Positions 32,294 through 42,276 of a stretch of 64,000 nt of DNA are shown in pieces (position 1 is the first letter of the stretch; the number at the start of each line of letters is the position of its first letter). The DNA is taken from assembly GCA_963829085.1 (NCBI GenBank), contig CAWHHJ010000015.1:248001-312000 (forward strand), read 5' to 3'. The stretch comes from PALSA-1004 sp963829085. GTDB taxonomy: Bacteria; Pseudomonadota; Gammaproteobacteria; Burkholderiales; SG8-41. Below the pieces are notes generated by a model, which saw nothing but the letters and a program-made list of their open reading frames with translations, did no database searches and had not been told where the DNA came from. The position numbers were made by a program, and so were the translations under genes.

Positions 32294-34709
32294 TCACTTC
32301 AGCGCAATGTTCTCGCGCGTCAGCGCACTCGTGATGGCGAGCGACAATTCGCTCTGCACCTGAACCCATTTTTCAATCGCATCCGTCCAGACACGCAATT
32401 CGAAGCCGAGCCAATCCGGTCCGACTCGAAGCAGCAGCGACTGCGGGGCCGGCGTTTTGCATACGCGTGCATGGGCATCGGCGACTTGCTCGAGGATCTG
32501 CAGGACGCGCTCGGGATTGGCGCCATGCGCAACCGCAACTGGAATCTGGACTCCGCGCTGACTGCTCGAAAAAGTCCAGTTCACGACCGTTTCAGATATC
32601 AGCTTGCCATTAGGTACGATGATTTCTGAGCCGCTCGTCGTGCGCACGACGCTCGCGCGGATACCAATGCGCTCGACGATCCCCGACGCGTCGTTCATCT
32701 GTACGACATCGCCAACCTGAACCGGCCGTTCGAACAGCAGGATCAAGCCCGGAGACGAAGTTGTTGAATATGTTTTGCAGGCCGAAGCCGACACCAACCG
32801 TGAATGCGCTCGCCAGTATCGTGAACTTCGTCATATCGACGCCCAGCGCGGCGACCGCTACGAAAAAGCCGGCAAGCAGGATGATGTAATGCAGCGTCTT
32901 CGAAATCGCATACGGCACGCCGCGTGACAGATGCGCGCGCGGATACACGTCTTCCTCGAGCAGGAAGCGCACAAAACGCGAGACCCAGAATGACGCCCAT
33001 ACCACGACGACAAATGCGGCGACGTCGACCAGTGAAATACTGATCGAGCCCACGGAGAACTCGTTTGTTACCAACCTGCCAACGCCGCTGAAAATCTGCT
33101 CGCGAATCGAGAGCCGGTCGAGCAATGTGTACGCCCACCAGATAAAAGCAAGGAAACTCAGCACCCACCTGATCCGCACACGCAACAGCTCGCGATGGCT
33201 GCGCACCATCCCAAGGGACGATAAGGGCCGCACTCTTAACAGCATGGCAATGAGTGCATCGAGTATGGTAACCAGCGCATACAGCAGGACGCCGAAATAT
33301 GCGCTGCCAAACGCGGCGTTGCCGGTCAGATTTGCGAGCGTCACATAACCCAGCGCGTTCGCCAGCGCAGTTCCTACCAGAAACACGAACGCGAGCACCG
33401 CGGCGATACGTGCCCATCTGCGTATACGCCTGTCCTCAGCAACCTGATCCGGTTGCGGACGTAGAGATGAAAGGAGCCACACGAGGAACACTGCGCCGCC
33501 TAACGTCTCGATTAGAAACAGCGCGCGCGGCAGGAACTGCACGGCCGCAACCACTGCGCGCAGCTGATCCATGAAATAGAACACTACAATCGCGTAAAGC
33601 ACCGGCAACAGCGCACTCGAAATGAGGCGACGCAGGATGAGCACAGTCGGGATGATTGCTCCGGCGCCGAGGGCCGCCCATACAAGGCGCGGCGCCTGCG
33701 GATAAAGCCAGCGGCTGCAGAAGATTGCCAACACAAAAGTCGCAGCGAGCGGCAGCGCGAAGACCTGTTCTACGTGGCGCAATCCGGGATCGCGTTTCAC
33801 CCACTCGCGAACGCGCTCGCGAACCCAGAACAGCCCGAGTGCGATGAGCGCAAACAAAACCGCGTGGAGGGCGAAGTGTTCGGACTGCCGGTTGACGTAT
33901 CCTTGGAGGGTGACTGCCTGCGCCGAAAGCGATTGCTGCGCATCATGCCAAAGCTCCGCCGGACTCTGCGAGTACAGTTCCGGTGACCAGAGCGGCGCAC
34001 TGTCCCGGTCGAACAAATGCTCCACCATCTGGCCGCGTGCCGCCCTGATCATGCCCAGGCCGTCGCTGATGCGTGCGTCCTGCGCCGCAACGCGGGTCTG
34101 CAGAGTCAGCATCTGCGCGCGTTGCTTGGCGGCAGCGCCCTGGGCGTGCGTCACCGCGGCGAGAATGGAATCAATTCTCCGCATGACTTCCGGCGGTGCA
34201 TTCGATGCGGCGGCGTTGCGTTGCGTCTCCGTCCAGGTCTTTGCGAGCGCATCGAGCCGCGCAATGATCTTGTCCAGTGTCGTGATGCGTTGAGTTAGCT
34301 CGCGTATCCAGTTGGAGAGCGGGGCGCGTATGTTCTGCCAGCTTCGCTCGGAGGTGCGGAGGACTTCGAGCGGAGGTTTCTGCGCGAGAATTTTCGAGCT
34401 CTCACGCATACGTGCATCGATCTCGCGGGTAAGCGCCGGAAGCTCTGCGCCAATCGTTTTACTCAGGTCTTCCGACGCAAGCGTGGTCTCGATGTCGCGC
34501 ACAGTGCCGACCGCCGTCTCCGCCTGGGTAGCAAGTTCAGCAAGCGGCACAGCGACTGGCGCCGGGGGCGCTTCAGTAGCTGCAGGAGCTGGGGGCTTTT
34601 CGGCCGGCTTGGGCGCGTCCGCAGAAATAGCCACCGGGGACAAGCCGGCGGTCAATAACAGAGCGACAACGAGGCTCCGCAGGAAACGAAGTGTAAGTTG
34701 CGGCGACAT
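32294..34709 (-). CDS. MscS family mechanosensitive channel with DUF3772-type N-terminus, frameshifted
   Basis: About 805 residues across one lesion. A signal peptide (to about residue 30) is followed by a Pro/Ala-rich stretch and a long periplasmic helical region of the DUF3772 kind (to about 270). Then come ten or so membrane helices, and the MscS pore with VGVGFGLQNIFNNFVSGL plus the cytoplasmic beta domain VQVGDVVQMNDASGIVERIGIRASVVRT. The frame changes near 32744 within GL-ILLFERPVQVGD. As printed, the long frame runs to 32610. The ATG at 34709 overlaps the DUF72 stop by one base, so the two are translationally coupled. It would release solutes at low osmolarity. Confidence 0.85.
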
Positions 34710-35596
34710 CACGCGGCCGATGAAATGTCCAGCTTGAGCTGACGGATCAATCTTTGCGCGTCGAACGGCGCATGCACCTTCGCATCATTGTCGAAGTAGC
34801 AATACACGTCCCGCGATTTGCGTTTCCGCGGCCTCTTGTCAGAGATCAGCTGTGCGTCGTCCGGCTGAGTGCCATTGCTCCATGCCTCTATGCGCTGTGC
34901 CCAGCGGGCCAGAGCGCTGTCACTGTAACTGCTCGAATAGAGTTCGGTATCTCCGTGCAGGCGCAGATACATGAAGTCAGCGGTAACGTCTTCGCGATAA
35001 GGCCACTTGCCCGCGGTATCAGCAACAACAAGCGCGACGTGATAGCGTCGCAGCAGATCGATGAACGACTTAACAAGAAATGTCTCATTCCTGATTTCAA
35101 CTGCATGGCGCAGCTCGCGCTCTTTGTCGATACTGAGCGCCGCCCGTCCTTTCATGCGCGAATCGCGCCGTCTTGCCAGAGATAACGCTTCGCCGGTATG
35201 GCGGGGCAGCAGCTGCAGGAAGTGCTCGAACACCGGCGGATTAAAGCGAAACTGCGGTGGAAACTGCCATAGCACCGGGCCCAACTTTTCGCGCAGCGCC
35301 AGTACACCCGATGCAAAGTAGTTGGCAAGCGGCGCCTCGATGTCGCGCAGCCGCTTCATATGCGTGATGTAGCGGCCACCCTTCAGACTGAAGATGAAAC
35401 GGGCGGGCGTGTCCGCATACCACTGCCGGTAGCTTTCCGGTCGCTGCAGTGAGTAAAACGAGCCGTTGATCTCGATCGTGGGCAGCGTGCGCGACGCATG
35501 CTCGAGCTCGCGCCGGTGCGGCAGGCCGGGTGGATAAAAGACACCGCGCCACGGGCCATAACGCCAGCCGGAAATACCTATGCGGATTTTAGCCAA
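34709..35596 (-). CDS. DUF72 family protein (YecE-like)
   Basis: A protein of 295 residues with the DUF72 TIM-barrel-like pattern: IRIGISGWRYGPWRGVFYP at the N-terminus, EINGSFYSLQRPESYRQW near 42, FSLKGGRYITHMKRL near 68, GPVLWQFPPQFRF near 105 and FMYLRLHGDTELYSSSYSD near 205, then DVYCYFDNDAKVHAPFDA. The biochemical role of the family is not settled. The start appears to be a TTG. It forms an operon with the MscS channel gene, whose ATG overlaps its stop. Confidence 0.88.
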   Translation of the reverse strand: MAKIRIGISGWRYGPWRGVFYPPGLPHRRELEHASRTLPTIEINGSFYSLQRPESYRQWYADTPARFIFSLKGGRYITHMKRLRDIEAPLANYFASGVLALREKLGPVLWQFPPQFRFNPPVFEHFLQLLPRHTGEALSLARRRDSRMKGRAALSIDKERELRHAVEIRNETFLVKSFIDLLRRYHVALVVADTAGKWPYREDVTADFMYLRLHGDTELYSSSYSDSALARWAQRIEAWSNGTQPDDAQLISDKRPRKRKSRDVYCYFDNDAKVHAPFDAQRLIRQLKLDISSAA

Positions 35597-35775
35597 GGAA
35601 GTTATATTTAGATGCGCTTCGGGCGACGACGCGCCGACGCCGCCCGAGAGAAAGCAGCGGGCAGAACTGACTCTAAAGCGCCGATATCAATGCAGCTATC
35701 GGAGGATGCCTGACGGCGATGTAGGAGGGATGAGCGCTTGAAGCGTGCACTGATCAGTACGCTCCTTTTGCGGCG

Positions 35776-36768
35776 TCAGAGCTTATAGTGCGTATCGCGT
35801 ATCAGCTGGCTCCAGCGTTCGCGCTCACGTCGCATGAACTCTGCCGTCTCAGCAGGACTGCTGCCCATCGGCTCAGCGCCCTGGCCTGATAGTTTTTCAC
35901 GCACGTCCGGCGTAAAGAGAATGCGCCGCGTCTCAGTCTGCATCCTGGCAAGGATTTCGGGCGGCGTTTTTCCCGGCGCAAGAATGCCCTGCCATGAGCC
36001 GGTAACAAAGTCGCGAACGCCCGATTCCATGACGGTCGGCGTATCGGGCAGGGACGTATTGCGTTTCTCGCTCGAGACCGCCAGCAGCTTGAGCTTGCCG
36101 CTCTTTACATACGGCAATGTGGCGAGCATGCCGTTGAACAGCACATCCGCCTGGCCGGACGCCACATCGAGAATTGCCTGAACGCCGCCTTTGCCCGGAA
36201 TGTATTCCCAGGTGACGCCGGTCCGCTGCACAAACAACATGCCCGAGAAATGCGGCGCGGTCGTTTGCCCCGCTGTTGCAAAGTTGAATTTGCCCGGCCT
36301 CGCTTTAGCAAGTGCGATGAATTGCTTGATGGTCGCCGCAGGAACGCTCGGGTGCACGCAGAACAGGTGCGGTGAATAGGAAATGATCGTGACTGGCGCG
36401 AAGTCGCGCTGTAGATCAAGCGTCGTCTTGTCGTGTGTGAGCACGGTGATTGTCGTGCTGCCCAGATCCGCGACAAGGTACGTGTAACCGTCAGGCGGCG
36501 CCTTGGCGACCATCTCGTTGCCGATCAGACCGCTGGCGCCGGGGCGATTGTCGGTAATTACCTGCTGCTTCCAGCTTTCGGAAAGTTTCGCACCGACTAC
36601 GCGCGCGAGTATGTCGGACGTCCCGCCCGCAAGGTTCGCGACGACGAAACGAATTTGTTTCACGGGATAATCTGGTTCTGCGGCGGTTACCGGTGCAACG
36701 ACTGCAGCCAGCAGCGCGATACTCGCGGCGCATCTTATGTGCATCGCTGATCGACCGTAGCGCTTCAC
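35776..36768 (-). CDS. Bug family solute-binding protein
   Basis: A protein of 330 residues, intact. The signal peptide ends at VTAAE (about residue 30). Typical blocks are YPVKQIRFVVANLAGGTSD, VITDNRPGASGLIGNE, PPDGYTYLVAD and LPDTPTVMESGVRDFVTGSWQGI. It differs from the other receptors here in a tripeptide-rich linker (TTITVLTHDK) and a loop EYIPGKGG where others have HVPYKG. Its ATG overlaps the amidohydrolase stop (ATGA), so the receptor and enzyme are co-translated. Confidence 0.92.
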   Translation of the reverse strand: MKRYGRSAMHIRCAASIALLAAVVAPVTAAEPDYPVKQIRFVVANLAGGTSDILARVVGAKLSESWKQQVITDNRPGASGLIGNEMVAKAPPDGYTYLVADLGSTTITVLTHDKTTLDLQRDFAPVTIISYSPHLFCVHPSVPAATIKQFIALAKARPGKFNFATAGQTTAPHFSGMLFVQRTGVTWEYIPGKGGVQAILDVASGQADVLFNGMLATLPYVKSGKLKLLAVSSEKRNTSLPDTPTVMESGVRDFVTGSWQGILAPGKTPPEILARMQTETRRILFTPDVREKLSGQGAEPMGSSPAETAEFMRRERERWSQLIRDTHYKL

Positions 36769-37970
36769 GTCCGTTTGTCCGAGACGATGCGGCCTTCTTT
36801 GAACACGAGCTGGAGCTTGCGCACGTTGTTGATGTCATCGAGTGGATTGCCGCCGACTACGATGAGATCGGCCAGTTTTCCCACTTCGATCGTGCCAAGA
36901 TCATCGGCGACGCCGCACACATGGGCGGCGTTGATGGTCGCTGCGAGCAATGTCTGCCATGGCGTTGCACCATCCTTGACCCACAGACCCATCTCCAGCA
37001 GGGCCGCATCTTTGAGCGGACGGATGTCGGAGCCAAGCGCCATGCGCACACCCGCATTGAGCGCCGTGCGAAACCACGTCGCGTGCTCATCTGATGCAGC
37101 GTCCGCGCGGCAGCAGAACGACTGCGCCATATTGCGCTGCTTGACCCACGCGCGTTCCCAATCGTTGTCCACCTGCTCGGGCGTCAGGTGACTGATCGCC
37201 AGCGTCGGCACATACCACACGCTGCGCTTCAACATGAGATCGATGCACTCGTCGTCCATGATATAGCCGTGCTCGACCGAATGCGCACCGAGCCGGATTG
37301 CGTTCTTGACTGCAGTCGGATTCGTGGCGTGTGCCATGACGCGAAATTCGCGCAGACGGCAGATGTCGAATGCCGCCTTTAATTCATCTTCAAGCAGGAA
37401 GGAATGACGATGTAAATCCCACGGCGGGCCCATGATGCCGCCGGACAGATTGAGCTTGATGTGATCGACCCCGTTCTTGATCTGCTCGCGAATCGCCTTC
37501 ACGAATCCGTACGGTCCGTCACATTCGAGCGCATGACCGGAGGTCAGGAAGTGGCCGCCGGTCGTGGTCAGAAAATGGCCGCTCGCAAATACCCGCGGGC
37601 CAATGTGCTGACCGCAATCGAACGCGCGCTTCCATGCAACGTCCATGAAGTGATGCGCCCCGGCACAGCGCAGGCCGATAATGCCGGATTCGGTCAGCGC
37701 AGCCATCAATCGATGGCCGAACAACGCCACCTGGTCTGCGAGCGGCATTTCGGCGAGCGACAAGTAGTCCGGATGGATGTGAACATCCCATAACCCGGGC
37801 ATCAGATACGCGCCTTTGAGATCGATGACTTTGGCGTCGTTGCTCGCCGCTTGCCGACCGCCGGTCAATATCTCTGCGATGCGTCCGTTGTTTACAACGA
37901 CGCTCGCCTTCTCGAGCGGCTGCGGTGTGACGCAGTCGATCAGCGTCGCGTTGCTCAGGATTGTTCTCAT
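36765..37970 (-). CDS. Amidohydrolase family metal-dependent hydrolase
   Basis: A protein of 401 residues of the imidazolonepropionase/Xaa-Pro dipeptidase-like amidohydrolases. The metal-site pattern is complete: His64 and His66 (VHIHPD), Lys172 (IKLNLSGG), His214 (AHATNP), His234 (EHGYI) and Asp315 (GSDIRP). The C-terminal beta strand LADLIVVGGNPLDDI is typical. It hydrolyses an amide, a lactam or an N-acyl bond; the exact substrate is unknown. No signal peptide. It lies between two Bug genes with gaps of 17 bases and an overlap of 4, so all three form one operon. Confidence 0.88.
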   Translation of the reverse strand: MRTILSNATLIDCVTPQPLEKASVVVNNGRIAEILTGGRQAASNDAKVIDLKGAYLMPGLWDVHIHPDYLSLAEMPLADQVALFGHRLMAALTESGIIGLRCAGAHHFMDVAWKRAFDCGQHIGPRVFASGHFLTTTGGHFLTSGHALECDGPYGFVKAIREQIKNGVDHIKLNLSGGIMGPPWDLHRHSFLLEDELKAAFDICRLREFRVMAHATNPTAVKNAIRLGAHSVEHGYIMDDECIDLMLKRSVWYVPTLAISHLTPEQVDNDWERAWVKQRNMAQSFCCRADAASDEHATWFRTALNAGVRMALGSDIRPLKDAALLEMGLWVKDGATPWQTLLAATINAAHVCGVADDLGTIEVGKLADLIVVGGNPLDDINNVRKLQLVFKEGRIVSDKRT

Positions 37971-37987
37971 GCGCTTTATTGTTTCGT

Positions 37988-38956
37988 TTATTCCGGTTTT
38001 ACGCCGGCGTCCTGGGCAACCTTGAGCCAGCGGCGCGACTCCGCTTCGATAAAGGCGCGGAAGTCTGATGCGCTGCCGCCGACGGGCTCGATGCCGCGTT
38101 CATTGAAAGTCTGCACGACGTCGGGTGCGCGCAACGTTGCGGCGATTTCCCGGTTGAGGCGTTCGACGATGGAGGAGGGCGTGCGCGCCGGCGCCAGCAC
38201 GCCGAACCATGTGCCACCGGTAAAACCGGTAACGCCGGCCTCATCCATAGTCGGCACTTCCGGCGCAAGCGGCGAGCGCCTGGGCGTTGCGACGGCTAGT
38301 GCTTTGAGCTTGCCGGCGCGGACCTGCGGAAGCACGACGGGAATAGTGTCGAATGTCATCTGCACCTGACCACCCAGCAAGTCTGCAATCGCAGGCGCAC
38401 TGCCCTTGTAGGGTATGTGCACGATCCTCGCGCCGGTTGCCGCGCAAAACGCTTCGGCGACCAGATGGTTCGATGTGCCGTTGCCGAATGAGGCGAAATT
38501 CAGGGAGCCTGGCTTGGCTTTTGCCAGAGTTACAAGTTCCTTAACCGATGCTGCCGCAACCGAAGGATGGACGACGAGCATGAACGGCACTCTCCCGACG
38601 AGCGTTATAGCCTGGAAGTCCTTGAGTGAATCGTACGGGGGATTTTTCATCAGTGCGCGATAGATGGCGACTTCGGGCGACGCTGCGAATGAGAGTGTGT
38701 GACCGTCAGGTTCTGATTTCACCACGAGACCTGCGCCGATCGTGCCGCTTGCGCCCGAGCGATTATCGACGACCACCGTCTGACCGAAGACCGGCGCGAG
38801 CTTAAGCGCAATCAGCCGCGCTGCGATATCCGTGCTGCCGCCGGGCGGATAGCCCACGATCAGGCGGATCGGGCGCGTCGGATAGACTTCTGCTGCGGTT
38901 GCCGCTATCGCACATGTGGCCAGTACCGACAACGCGAGGGGACCTGCACATCGCAT
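37988..38956 (-). CDS. Bug family solute-binding protein
   Basis: A protein of 322 residues, intact, with a signal peptide ending at ATAAE (about residue 22). Signatures: YPTRPIRLIVGYPPGGSTD, VVVDNRSGASGTIGAG, EPDGHTLSFA, IVHIPYKGSAP near 190 and APEVPTMDEAGVTGFTGGTWFGV near 240. It is the first gene of the operon Bug-amidohydrolase-Bug. A second Bug gene starts 146 bases away on the opposite strand, so the gap holds two back-to-back promoters. Confidence 0.93.
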   Translation of the reverse strand: MRCAGPLALSVLATCAIAATAAEVYPTRPIRLIVGYPPGGSTDIAARLIALKLAPVFGQTVVVDNRSGASGTIGAGLVVKSEPDGHTLSFAASPEVAIYRALMKNPPYDSLKDFQAITLVGRVPFMLVVHPSVAAASVKELVTLAKAKPGSLNFASFGNGTSNHLVAEAFCAATGARIVHIPYKGSAPAIADLLGGQVQMTFDTIPVVLPQVRAGKLKALAVATPRRSPLAPEVPTMDEAGVTGFTGGTWFGVLAPARTPSSIVERLNREIAATLRAPDVVQTFNERGIEPVGGSASDFRAFIEAESRRWLKVAQDAGVKPE

Positions 38957-39102
38957 TTCAAGAATCCGTAGACCGGGGACGCGCTACTCTAGCCGAGAAA
39001 GCAGCGCTATGCCATACGCCGGCTCCTTGCGCGTCTCTCACTTTCATATGTGGGCACCGCAAAGTAACATCGGCGCTCTCGTTCTCCTGTCGGGAGTTTT
39101 GT

Positions 39103-40071
39103 ATGCGAAGTGCAGTTCAGGTAATCCTTGCGTGCGCTGCAGTTGTGGTCTCGTCAGTCGCAGAGGCGCAAACCTATCCCTTGAAAAGTGTACGCATCAT
39201 CGTGCCGTTTCCTGCCGGCGGCGCGACCGACATCATGGCGCGTCTCGTCGCGCAGCGATTGAGCGAGATGTGGGCGCAGCAGGTGATCGTCGACAATCGC
39301 GGCGGAGCGGCGGGCACGATTGGCTCCGATCTTGCAGCGAAGTCAGCGCCAGACGGTTATACGATATTGGTAGGCACGAGCAGCACTCATGCGATCGCAC
39401 AAAGTCTCTATGCCAAGCTGCCGTACGATTCGGTGAAAGACTTTGCACCCGTGACCGGTCTTGCGACGTCTACGATTGTGCTATCAACTCACCCGTCGGT
39501 GCCCGCTAAATCGGTTCGAGAACTCATCGCGCTCGCCAAGGCGCAACCGAACGCGCTGAGCTTTGCGTCGAGCGGCAGCGGCGGCGTGTCGCACCTGGTC
39601 GCTGAAATGTTCAAATCGCAGGCTGGCATACAAATGCTGCACGTGCCGTATAAGGGGGACACCCAGGCGCTCGCAGACCTGGTAGGCGGGCAGGTTTCGC
39701 TCGAGTTCGGGACTGCGCTGTCATTCATTCCGCACATTCAAGCTGGCAAGTTGAAAGCACTGGCTGTCACGAGCCTCGCGCGATCGCCCGTCATGAGCGA
39801 CGTGCCGACCGTCGCAGAGTCAGGACTTAAGGGATTCGAGGCACTGCAGTGGTACGGTTTATTCGCGCCCGCAGGCACGCCTCGGGAGATAGTTGCTCGG
39901 ATCAATGCGGACACCGTCAAAACACTGCGCACTAACGACATGAAAGAACGTCTCGCCAAACTCGCCAGCGATGTCGTTGCCAATACACCGGACGAGTTCG
40001 CGGCTTTCCAAAAGAGCGAAATCAATAAATGGGCGCAAGTGGTGAAGCAGTCCGGCGCACACATTGATTGA
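39103..40071 (+). CDS. Bug family solute-binding protein
   Basis: A protein of 322 residues. The ATG at 39103 gives a normal signal peptide (MRSAVQVILACAAVVVSSVAEA). The longer frame from 38899 has an unnatural N-terminus and overlaps the divergent gene. Family blocks: YPLKSVRIIVPFPAGGATD, VIVDNRGGAAGTIGSD, APDGYTILVG, LHVPYKGDTQALADLVGGQVS and MSDVPTVAESGLKGFEALQWYGL. It leads an operon with the amidase gene 60 bases downstream. Confidence 0.92.
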   Translation: MRSAVQVILACAAVVVSSVAEAQTYPLKSVRIIVPFPAGGATDIMARLVAQRLSEMWAQQVIVDNRGGAAGTIGSDLAAKSAPDGYTILVGTSSTHAIAQSLYAKLPYDSVKDFAPVTGLATSTIVLSTHPSVPAKSVRELIALAKAQPNALSFASSGSGGVSHLVAEMFKSQAGIQMLHVPYKGDTQALADLVGGQVSLEFGTALSFIPHIQAGKLKALAVTSLARSPVMSDVPTVAESGLKGFEALQWYGLFAPAGTPREIVARINADTVKTLRTNDMKERLAKLASDVVANTPDEFAAFQKSEINKWAQVVKQSGAHID

Positions 40072-40131
40072 GAGAAGTCGGTCTATTGCGCGCAACCGTT
40101 GGGCATTAACAAGGAAAGGATTTAACTACGC

Positions 40132-40998
40132 ATGAGCAGAACACTGATAGTCGCCGCGGCGCAGACAGGACCCGTACTGACGGAAGATCCGGAAGCGATG
40201 TTGCCGGCCGCGGTTACGATGATGGACGAGGCGGCGAATCGAAATGTCGCGTTCGTTACTTTTTCTGAGCTGTTCATGACGCCGTTTTTCCCGAATCGTC
40301 TGCGCCAGGACTTTGATCATTTTTTTATCTCGCCCGAGGGCACCTTGATGGGCAAGCTGCGCGACCTTTCGAGGCAGCGGGGCATAGCGGCGATCTGGCC
40401 GTTTGGCGAACGCACGCCCGGCGGCGGCTATTTCAATTCTGCGCTGGCATGTGATGAGCGCGGAGAGATCCTCGGTATTTACCGTAAAACACACATTCCC
40501 GCCTATTTTCCGGACGAGCGGGAAGGCGGGACTGGCAGTTACGAGCGTCTGTACTTCACGCCGGGGCCGGCGCTACCGGTGTTTGAGTGGCAGGGCATCA
40601 AGTTCGGGATTCAGATTTGCTATGACCGGCTCTTTCCCGAACCGTCGCGTGCACTGGCACTGAAGGGCGCTGAAGTCATCTTCATGCCGATCTGTTATTC
40701 GACCTACAGCGATCCGGCGCACCGCTCGACGATCTGGGATGTGCCACTGCGTTCACGCGCCTATGAAAACGGCGTCTATGTCGTCGCCGCCAATCGGGTC
40801 GGCCAGGAAGGACAGCGCAATCATCTCGGCCGCAGCATGGTCGTAGATCCGACCGGTGCCATTGTCTGTGAAGCAGGCGGCGACCAGGAGCAACTTCTCG
40901 TTGCCAAAATTGACATCGAGCGTGTGCGCGGCGACCGCAAGAAGATTCCTTGGTCGCGCGACCGGCGCATTGATTTGTATGAGCCGCTCGTGAGCTAG
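40132..40998 (+). CDS. Carbon-nitrogen hydrolase (nitrilase superfamily)
   Basis: A protein of 288 residues with the Glu-Lys-Cys triad: Glu46 (FSELF), Lys119 (YRKTHIP) and Cys163 (QICYDRLFPE). PAYFPDEREGG and the loop RSTIWDVPLRSRAYENGVYVV resemble N-carbamoyl amino acid amidohydrolase or beta-ureidopropionase branches. Such enzymes cleave a C-N bond of an amide or carbamoyl compound in the cytoplasm. The exact substrate cannot be read from sequence. The ribosome binding site AAGGA at 40114-40118 lies farther than usual from the ATG. It follows a Bug receptor in the same direction. Confidence 0.9.
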   Translation: MSRTLIVAAAQTGPVLTEDPEAMLPAAVTMMDEAANRNVAFVTFSELFMTPFFPNRLRQDFDHFFISPEGTLMGKLRDLSRQRGIAAIWPFGERTPGGGYFNSALACDERGEILGIYRKTHIPAYFPDEREGGTGSYERLYFTPGPALPVFEWQGIKFGIQICYDRLFPEPSRALALKGAEVIFMPICYSTYSDPAHRSTIWDVPLRSRAYENGVYVVAANRVGQEGQRNHLGRSMVVDPTGAIVCEAGGDQEQLLVAKIDIERVRGDRKKIPWSRDRRIDLYEPLVS

Positions 40999-41400
40999 CA
41001 CTTGCGCCGCGCCGCCAACGTCCGCTGAGCGTTGTGGTGATAATCCCGGAGCGCAGCTGATCAAAAAAAGGGCCGCTGCTTAGAGCGGCCCTAAGCCCGC
41101 TTGCTGCGGGAGGGAGGGGAAAAACATGAACGCAGGCCATAGACCTGCAATGTCATGATGCGCGGACAGCGCTTCCGTGTATATGGCAATTGATCGTACG
41201 AGTTCGTAAGACAGCGCCATATTCGCGCCTCAATTTGACACGTGTGTGACGATGTCATGGGCGAGCGCCGCCATTCCATGAGCGCGCCCTCACAAAGTTA
41301 TCCATCGGAGCGCGCTGACAAAATGACGCGCCGTATTCCGCTTTGCTGGCGGCTGGTGTAACTCCTACCATCGCCCATGTAAACCTGCGTTGGAGGTGAA
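40999..41400. other. Intergenic region with a minus-strand terminator
   Basis: In these 402 bases the clear element is the stem-loop at 41070-41091. A minus-strand frame of 62 residues (41091-41279) ends on that stem, but its product is basic, Cys- and Ser-rich and unlike a known protein. I could not decide between a very short gene, a small RNA and a leader. Confidence 0.4.
41063..41091 (-). terminator. Strong Rho-independent terminator for a minus-strand transcript
   Basis: The 8-base arms GGGCCGCT and AGCGGCCC enclose GCTTAG, and on the minus strand the stem is followed by seven T. On the plus strand no T-run follows, so it does not serve the amidase gene. The stop TAG of a 62-codon minus-strand frame (41093-41091) overlaps the stem. 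Confidence 0.75.
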
Positions 41401-41676
41401 ATGTATCCCGACTCATATCATTTTGCCGGTTTCGATCCAGCATCCACTGTAGGCACCTGTTGCATCTCCTGTTCAAGACTTGACGCCAAGCCAGTGCAAG
41501 TCGAGCCGCACCCGGGACTCATGCAAACGAACGAGTATGACGACGGTAAAAGTCGCCGCTTGCATTACGTTTGCAAAACGTGCGGCGCAACCTGGTCACG
41601 GTTGCTTCGAACCGGCGGCCGGGCTGGCAAAGCGCATTATTGGCAGCTGAACGCGTCCGGTCCGGCAGCGCGGTGA
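41401..41676 (+). CDS. Small zinc-ribbon-like protein, copy A
   Basis: A protein of 91 residues. Cysteines occur as CCxxC (Cys20, Cys21, Cys24) and CxxC (Cys58, Cys61), the spacing of a zinc ribbon. The start is fixed by GGAGGTGA directly before the ATG. Conserved against its neighbour copy B are PDSYHF, NEYDD and RRLHY, followed by the second CxxCGA and a Trp. The last 20 residues are Gly/Ala-rich. I do not recognise the family. No signal peptide or membrane helix, so probably cytoplasmic. Confidence 0.72.
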   Translation: MYPDSYHFAGFDPASTVGTCCISCSRLDAKPVQVEPHPGLMQTNEYDDGKSRRLHYVCKTCGATWSRLLRTGGRAGKAHYWQLNASGPAAR

Positions 41677-42276
41677 CCGTAGGCTGGCTGAAGCGTGGCT
41701 CGAGGCGGTCGTTGCAGGACCGCTATCAATGCGCCGCCGATTTAATGGCGACGTGCGTACGTTCGCACTTTCGTCCCACACTCAAATAGCGTTTGTCCGC
41801 TTCCTGCGACCGGGCGGCATAGGGACGACAGTCGCAACGGGTATGTCAGGTGCTCACCGCAAGCAGCACATCTGGACACGCAGCATTGAGACACTCCCTG
41901 TTTGCGAGTCCGGCACTCCACAGCGCTTGAGGGCGCATGCAGAGCTATATCTCGCCGCAACTTCATATGAAGATGTGTTGACGACGTTCCATACCGCGTA
42001 ATGAACCGGCAGGGTTGTATTGTATGGCGAGAGAATCCTCGTTACGTCACGCTGTACATAGGGACAAATAAGCACGCAGATCCCCGCATTTCCTACATCG
42101 AAATCGGAGCGGCGCTTCTTCGAAGCATGAAAGCGCGAATCTATCATCGCGTTCTTTTCATGTTGGCGTTCACGGTGGGATCGATACGGATCGTGGCTCA
42201 CGCGCGACGCAACGTCGCACTCGAAGACGTGACCGGCATCGAACATCAACACATTGAACAAATGAATGGAGGCGGT
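41677..42276. other. Spacer between the two zinc-ribbon genes
   Basis: These 600 bases contain only overlapping, low-quality frames on both strands. The frame starting at 42001 merges into copy B but its first 92 residues lack any sign of conservation and copy B has its own ribosome binding site. A promoter for copy B may lie here; I cannot place it. Confidence 0.45.

Noticed and set aside
41729..42001. A 90-residue plus-strand frame between the two zinc-ribbon genes
   Set aside because: No ribosome binding site, no similarity to either copy, and composition like random sequence.
42001..42276. N-terminal extension of zinc-ribbon copy B
   Set aside because: The copy has its own GGAGG site at 42268 and copy A begins at the matching Met, so the first 92 residues are not needed.
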